In this document: piece by piece, positions 55,385 to 58,790 of the stretch
Position numbering within the stretch: position 1 is the first letter of the stretch
Layout: each line of letters starts with the position of its first letter
NCBI GenBank assembly: GCA_002257025.1
Contig: NCHA01000023.1
Span: 1 to 58,790 of the forward strand
DNA length: 58,790 bases
DNA from: Sphingobacteriales bacterium 16-39-50
GTDB lineage: Bacteria > Bacteroidota > Bacteroidia > Sphingobacteriales > Sphingobacteriaceae
Direction: 5' to 3'
Position numbers and translations under genes: made by a program
The notes under the pieces: model-generated
Told to the model about the DNA's origin: nothing
The model's input: the letters and a program-made list of their open reading frames with translations, nothing else
The model's database searches: none

Positions 55385-56404
55385 ATGCAAAGACTAAATC
55401 ACAAAAAAATCATTAAAATAAGGTCATTTTTATTACTCATCATTATTGGATTCATCCAAAGCAGCTTTGCACAGCAGAATTCACCAGAGGGCGGCACTTT
55501 AAATGGTAAAATAATCTGTATCGACCCAGGTCATGGTGGCTCAGCAGCTACCGACAGCTATCGACAGGGGCCAACAGGTGAGCGTGAAGAATGGATAGAC
55601 CTTCGGGTAGGATTGCTATTAAAAGAGATTTTGGAGCAGAAAGGAGCAAAAGTCCTCATGACCCGAAGCAGCGATGTTCCATTCCCTCTGGCAGAACGCT
55701 CAAAAATGGCCGTTGAAAATAAAGCTGATTTCTTTATTTCCATCCACCATAATGCTACTGCCGATCCCTCAGTTAATTTCCCGATCATTTATTATCATGG
55801 CCTTGCTTCAGAAAACCAGGCCGGTGTAACTTTTGGAAAGCTACTGGCAAAGAATTTGAAAAAATACATGTACAAAACAAAAACACCCTACAGTGTTGTC
55901 TCCGATTTTACCATTTTTTCCGGTGCAGGATCTTCAGTATTGAGAGGAACCTATGGCATTCCCGGTGTTCTTGCCGAAGCATCACTATTCACTAACCCGG
56001 AGGAAGAAGCCCGCTTAAAAACCAGGGAGCATAATTATAAGGAAGCTCATGCCATCGCCAAAGCAATTGAGAAATTCTTTAAAAAAGACAATCTTACCAT
56101 CAGCCCGAAAACACCTTCCAAATTCCCTCCGCAGTTTGCTACCTTACAGGAAGCCGACCGCATGAGTGCCGTTGCAAAACGCTGGCATCAGGATTATCTT
56201 GACGGGAAGAAACTGATGAAGAAAAAAGATGCAGAGTCACAGCAAAAAGCTTATGACTTATTCACACAATCTGCACGATCCTTTCCTGACTCCTATGTTG
56301 CCGCAAAATGCCATAAATACAGAGCCGAAATTTTGAGAAAGCAGGGCAAAACTGAAGAAGCATTAAAGGAAGAAATAAGGGTAAAGGAATTCTATCCGAA
56401 TTAA
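55385..56404 (+). CDS. N-acetylmuramoyl-L-alanine amidase (Amidase_3)
   Basis: A 339-residue exported zinc amidase that cuts the bond between muramic acid and the stem peptide. Signal FLLLIIIGFIQSSFAQ, then the AmiC-type domain (about 40-230): His50 in CIDPGHGGS, a Glu in GEREEWIDL, His121/His122 in SIHHNATADP and Glu198 in VLAEASLF. The C-terminal 90 residues are helical and TPR-like. Between dacB and GH18, so probably one wall-remodelling operon. Confidence 0.93.
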   Translation: MQRLNHKKIIKIRSFLLLIIIGFIQSSFAQQNSPEGGTLNGKIICIDPGHGGSAATDSYRQGPTGEREEWIDLRVGLLLKEILEQKGAKVLMTRSSDVPFPLAERSKMAVENKADFFISIHHNATADPSVNFPIIYYHGLASENQAGVTFGKLLAKNLKKYMYKTKTPYSVVSDFTIFSGAGSSVLRGTYGIPGVLAEASLFTNPEEEARLKTREHNYKEAHAIAKAIEKFFKKDNLTISPKTPSKFPPQFATLQEADRMSAVAKRWHQDYLDGKKLMKKKDAESQQKAYDLFTQSARSFPDSYVAAKCHKYRAEILRKQGKTEEALKEEIRVKEFYPN

Positions 56405-56429
56405 AAATCACAGTCTATAGATTCAAAAA

Positions 56430-57401
56430 ATGAAAAAACAAATAGTTCTGTTCATTAGTTTATTACTCCTGCTTTCGCAGGCACAGGGTCAGTCCCTGAA
56501 AAAATCGGATTTCAAGGTTGTTGGCTACTATTCATTGAAAGCGGCAATGACTGCTGATTTAAAAACAGTTCCCTTTGATAAACTAACACATATCAATCTT
56601 TCATTTCTGAATCCGGATACCCTTGGCAATTTCAATCAGGATCTTTCGGCACTTGAACCCTTTATCAAGGCGGCGCATAAACATGGAGTTAAAGTATTAC
56701 CCTCGATAGCCGGTGGTGGAAGACATGAATATTACCATAAACTCCTGAGGGATGAGAATCGGGCTAGATTCATCAACGACCTTCTCCTCGTTAGCTTAAA
56801 ATATAATTTTGATGGGATAGATGTAGACATAGAAGGAAGTGACATTGATGAGAATTACGAGAACTTCGTAGTCGGACTTGCCAGTGTACTGAGGCCTCAT
56901 AAAAAATTGATTACTTCAGCCATCGCCATCTTCTATAAAGATCAGCTAAGTGACAGGGCTTTGGCTCAATACGACTTCATGACCCTGATGAGTTATGATC
57001 ACACCGGTCCATGGAGACCTTCCAAACCCGGACCGCATTCAACTTATGAGCATGCTATGGCAGATCTGGACTATTTTAGAAGCCAAAGAAACATTCCCAA
57101 AGAGAAAATTGTATTGGGCGTCGGTTTTTATGGTTATGGCTTCGGGCCTGAACTGACTTCTAAGGCCGCCAGCATGAATTACGGACAGATTGTTAAAACC
57201 TTCCCGGGAGCTGAAAAAACCGATCAGATAACGATGCCCGACGGCATGATCATGTATTACAATGGAGAAGAAACAATCCGTAAAAAAACACTGCTTGCAA
57301 AAGAAAATGCTTCGGGAATAATGATCTGGCAAATTTTGGGAGATGCAGCAGGTGATCGATCCTTACTCGGTTTGATTAATAGGGTCGCGTATTCAAAGTA
57401 G
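56430..57401 (+). CDS. Glycoside hydrolase family 18 protein
   Basis: A 323-residue exported GH18 enzyme: signal KQIVLFISLLLLLSQAQGQ, then a TIM barrel with SIAGGG strand 3 and the catalytic DxxDxDxE motif as Asp128-Gly-Ile-Asp131-Val-Asp133-Ile-Glu135, Glu135 being the acid. Small single-domain GH18 proteins include chitinases and endo-beta-N-acetylglucosaminidases. With the amidase and PBP4 upstream, peptidoglycan turnover is a reasonable guess, as is host or fungal glycan attack. Confidence 0.92.
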   Translation: MKKQIVLFISLLLLLSQAQGQSLKKSDFKVVGYYSLKAAMTADLKTVPFDKLTHINLSFLNPDTLGNFNQDLSALEPFIKAAHKHGVKVLPSIAGGGRHEYYHKLLRDENRARFINDLLLVSLKYNFDGIDVDIEGSDIDENYENFVVGLASVLRPHKKLITSAIAIFYKDQLSDRALAQYDFMTLMSYDHTGPWRPSKPGPHSTYEHAMADLDYFRSQRNIPKEKIVLGVGFYGYGFGPELTSKAASMNYGQIVKTFPGAEKTDQITMPDGMIMYYNGEETIRKKTLLAKENASGIMIWQILGDAAGDRSLLGLINRVAYSK

Positions 57402-57763
57402 AGTTTTAGGAAACAGGTTGAGTGTTAGTACTGGTACGGTGACAACACCGATCAGAGGGAGTAAATCAAAGTTTATCATACTGGTGAGTCTCCAGACTCT
57501 TTTTTATTTAGCATCCGGAGTGACGCTACGCTTAACTCTCCCTTTAGATTTGCAATAACAAGATATTACTGAATATTAGCTATTGTTATTGTTGTAAGAT
57601 TTTCTTTTTGCTTCTTTTTCTTTTGTTAATAACAGTGAATCCGATTCAATCCTCTGTCAGTTGTTTAAACAAGCATCAAATAGAAAGTTGAGTTCTCAAG
57701 CTCATTAGAAGGTATTGATTGTGTTTAAGCTGTTAACCATTATTAAACTTCAAAAGTAAAATT
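57402..57763. other. 362-base non-coding region before the IS110 transposase, with nested hairpin
   Basis: After the GH18 terminator, CAATAACA (57553-57560) pairs with TGTTATTG (57584-57591), and inside the loop ATATT-ACTG-AATAT (57563-57576) forms a second stem. A pyrimidine-rich run and more unstructured sequence follow up to the transposase ATG. In IS110-group elements the left non-coding end encodes the bridge RNA, so this region is the natural place for one. The left boundary of the element is not visible. Confidence 0.5.
57486..57505 (+). terminator. Probable terminator after GH18
   Basis: A short 5-bp stem GAGTC (57486-57490) / GACTC (57495-57499) with a TCCA loop, followed by a T6 tract. 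It would end the dacB-amidase-GH18 transcript. Confidence 0.6.
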
Positions 57764-58771
57764 ATGGAATTTATGTATTTCATTGGTACTGATGTATCTA
57801 AAAACGAGTTGGATTTGGCTGTTATGCACGGAAAAACATTACTGTTTCACCGCCAGATTGCGAATACTCCGGCAGGCATTCAACCCTTTTTAAAGGAGCT
57901 GGCTAAGTTGCCCGGACTTACACTTAAAACGACGGTTTTCTGTATGGAACATACCGGAATCTACAATAATCATTTATTAAAAGTTGTACATGAAAAACGA
58001 GGTAATATTTGCCTAGAGGCTGCCTCTCAAATCAAAAACTCGTTGGGGAATATCAGAGGTAAGAATGACAAGATCGATGCGATACGAATTGCTGAGTATG
58101 CCTACACTTATCGCGATAAACTTCGTTTGTGGCAACCTAAGCGACTGATTATTCAACAACTCACTCAGTTAACGGCTACTAGATCCCGACTGATCGAGGT
58201 GCAAAAAACATTGAAAACACCGCTAAAAGAAACCAGTACTTTCATTTCCAGGAAAGTTGCTAAACCCAATAATGGCATATGTAATGACTCTTTAAATGCG
58301 ATCGGAAAAGATCTGGATAAAGTGGACAAAGCTATTGATCAAATTATCCAGTCGGATGCCGAATTAAGGCGTTTGTTCACGCTGATTTCTTCGGTTAGTG
58401 GTATAGGTAAAGTTACTGCAACGTTGATCCTGATCACCACCAATGAATTTAAAGATATTAGTGATCCTAAAAAATTCGCCTGTCATGCTGGAGTAGCACC
58501 TTTCATTAGAGAATCTGGTATATTCAAAGGCAGAGGGAGAGTATCACACATGGCCAATAAAAAGCTTAAAACACTATTGCATCTTTCGGCCTTGGTCTCC
58601 ATTCGGTATAACGATGATCTAAAGCAGTACTATCAACGAAAGACAAAAGAAGAAAATAAGAATAAGATGAGTGCTATAAACGCAGTAAGAAATAAGCTAA
58701 TCTTAAGGATATTTGCCTGTGTAAGACAAAACAGATTGTATGAAAAAAATTACGTTAGATCAGTTGCTTAG
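57764..58771 (+). mobile_element. IS110-family transposase (recombinase)
   Basis: A 335-residue IS110-family protein. The N-terminal RuvC-like DEDD domain has Asp10 (IGTDVSKNELD), Glu62 (CMEHTGIY) and Asp102/Asp105 (KNDKIDAIRIAEYA). The C-terminal Transposase_20 domain has ISSVSGIGKVTATLILI and the block GVAPFIRESGIFKGRGRV with candidate catalytic Ser251. The frame appears intact. IS110 elements lack long terminal inverted repeats and insert through a bridge RNA. The right end of the element lies beyond the window or in its last 19 bases. Confidence 0.93.
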
Positions 58772-58790
58772 ATCATAGAAATCGGACAGG

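Overview
The window looks like a chromosome segment from a member of the Bacteroidota, most likely Sphingobacteriales / Sphingobacteriaceae (Pedobacter-like). The evidence is the set of lineage markers: futalosine-pathway MqnC, a PorP/SprF protein beside a CHU_C-type (type IX secretion) cargo protein, a CarboxypepD_reg TonB-dependent receptor, the alternative Bacteroidetes GlmU-like nucleotidyltransferase, a LytTR/TPR-kinase pair, and TAnnTTTG-type -7 promoter boxes with TTTG-type -33 boxes and no clear Shine-Dalgarno sequences. It is almost entirely housekeeping DNA. One IS110-family transposase sits at the right edge. I see no rRNA, tRNA, prophage or CRISPR array.

Layout. 0.2-3.6 kb: a two-gene M16 peptidase operon and two small proteins. 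4.2-8.3 kb: mqnC, then a LytTR response regulator and a TPR histidine kinase. 8.4-10 kb: two tandem exported ferritin-like proteins. 10-12.2 kb: scpB, a small acidic protein and an acetyltransferase-like protein. 12.2-13.1 kb: a repeat-filled gap, then an XRE regulator. 13.9-17.9 kb: prmA-tpiA, an acetolactate-decarboxylase-like lipoprotein, a GlmU-like enzyme and ribosomal protein L31. 18.5-21.2 kb: methylmalonyl-CoA epimerase and the iscS-iscU-iscA cluster. 21.3-27.6 kb: acyl-CoA synthetase, lysS, small proteins, ung and an Lrp regulator. 27.7-33.1 kb: a metal-homeostasis block with MntR, an Nramp transporter fused to a universal-stress domain, and a convergent TonB receptor plus thioredoxin operon carrying the same operator. 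33.2-45.1 kb: smpB, pcm, priA, envelope proteins, tsaB-yidD-rnpA-rpmH, a ChaN-like protein, mscL and rpoN. 45.2-49.1 kb: PorP/SprF and its secreted partner. 49.4-51.8 kb: eda / kdgK / yhcH for 2-keto-3-deoxygluconate use. 51.9-57.4 kb: class IV aminotransferase, P1 peptidase, PBP4, amidase and GH18. 57.4-58.8 kb: IS110 transposase.

The least expected content lies between the genes. (1) Degenerate tandem repeats of period 7 sit directly behind stop codons and in two places tile almost the entire gap between convergent genes (33664-33740, 45104-45201). (2) A related period-8 family built on ATTAGCAA occurs at several loci and in one case forms the last codons and stop of ung. (3) A GC-rich 18-21 bp palindrome built on CCTGCCTGC/GCAGGCAGG appears four times. 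Two copies can be compared with an uninterrupted version of the same sequence inside this window, so it behaves as a tiny insertion. (4) A MITE-like element of about 180 bp (12930-13111 and 23347-23556) and a diverged, ungapped repeat of about 195 bp (12637-12831 and 18311-18505) each occur twice. (5) A perfect 16-bp operator, TTTAGATTAATCTAAA, occurs at both the mntR-mntH and the TonB-receptor promoters and suggests a manganese (or iron) uptake regulon.
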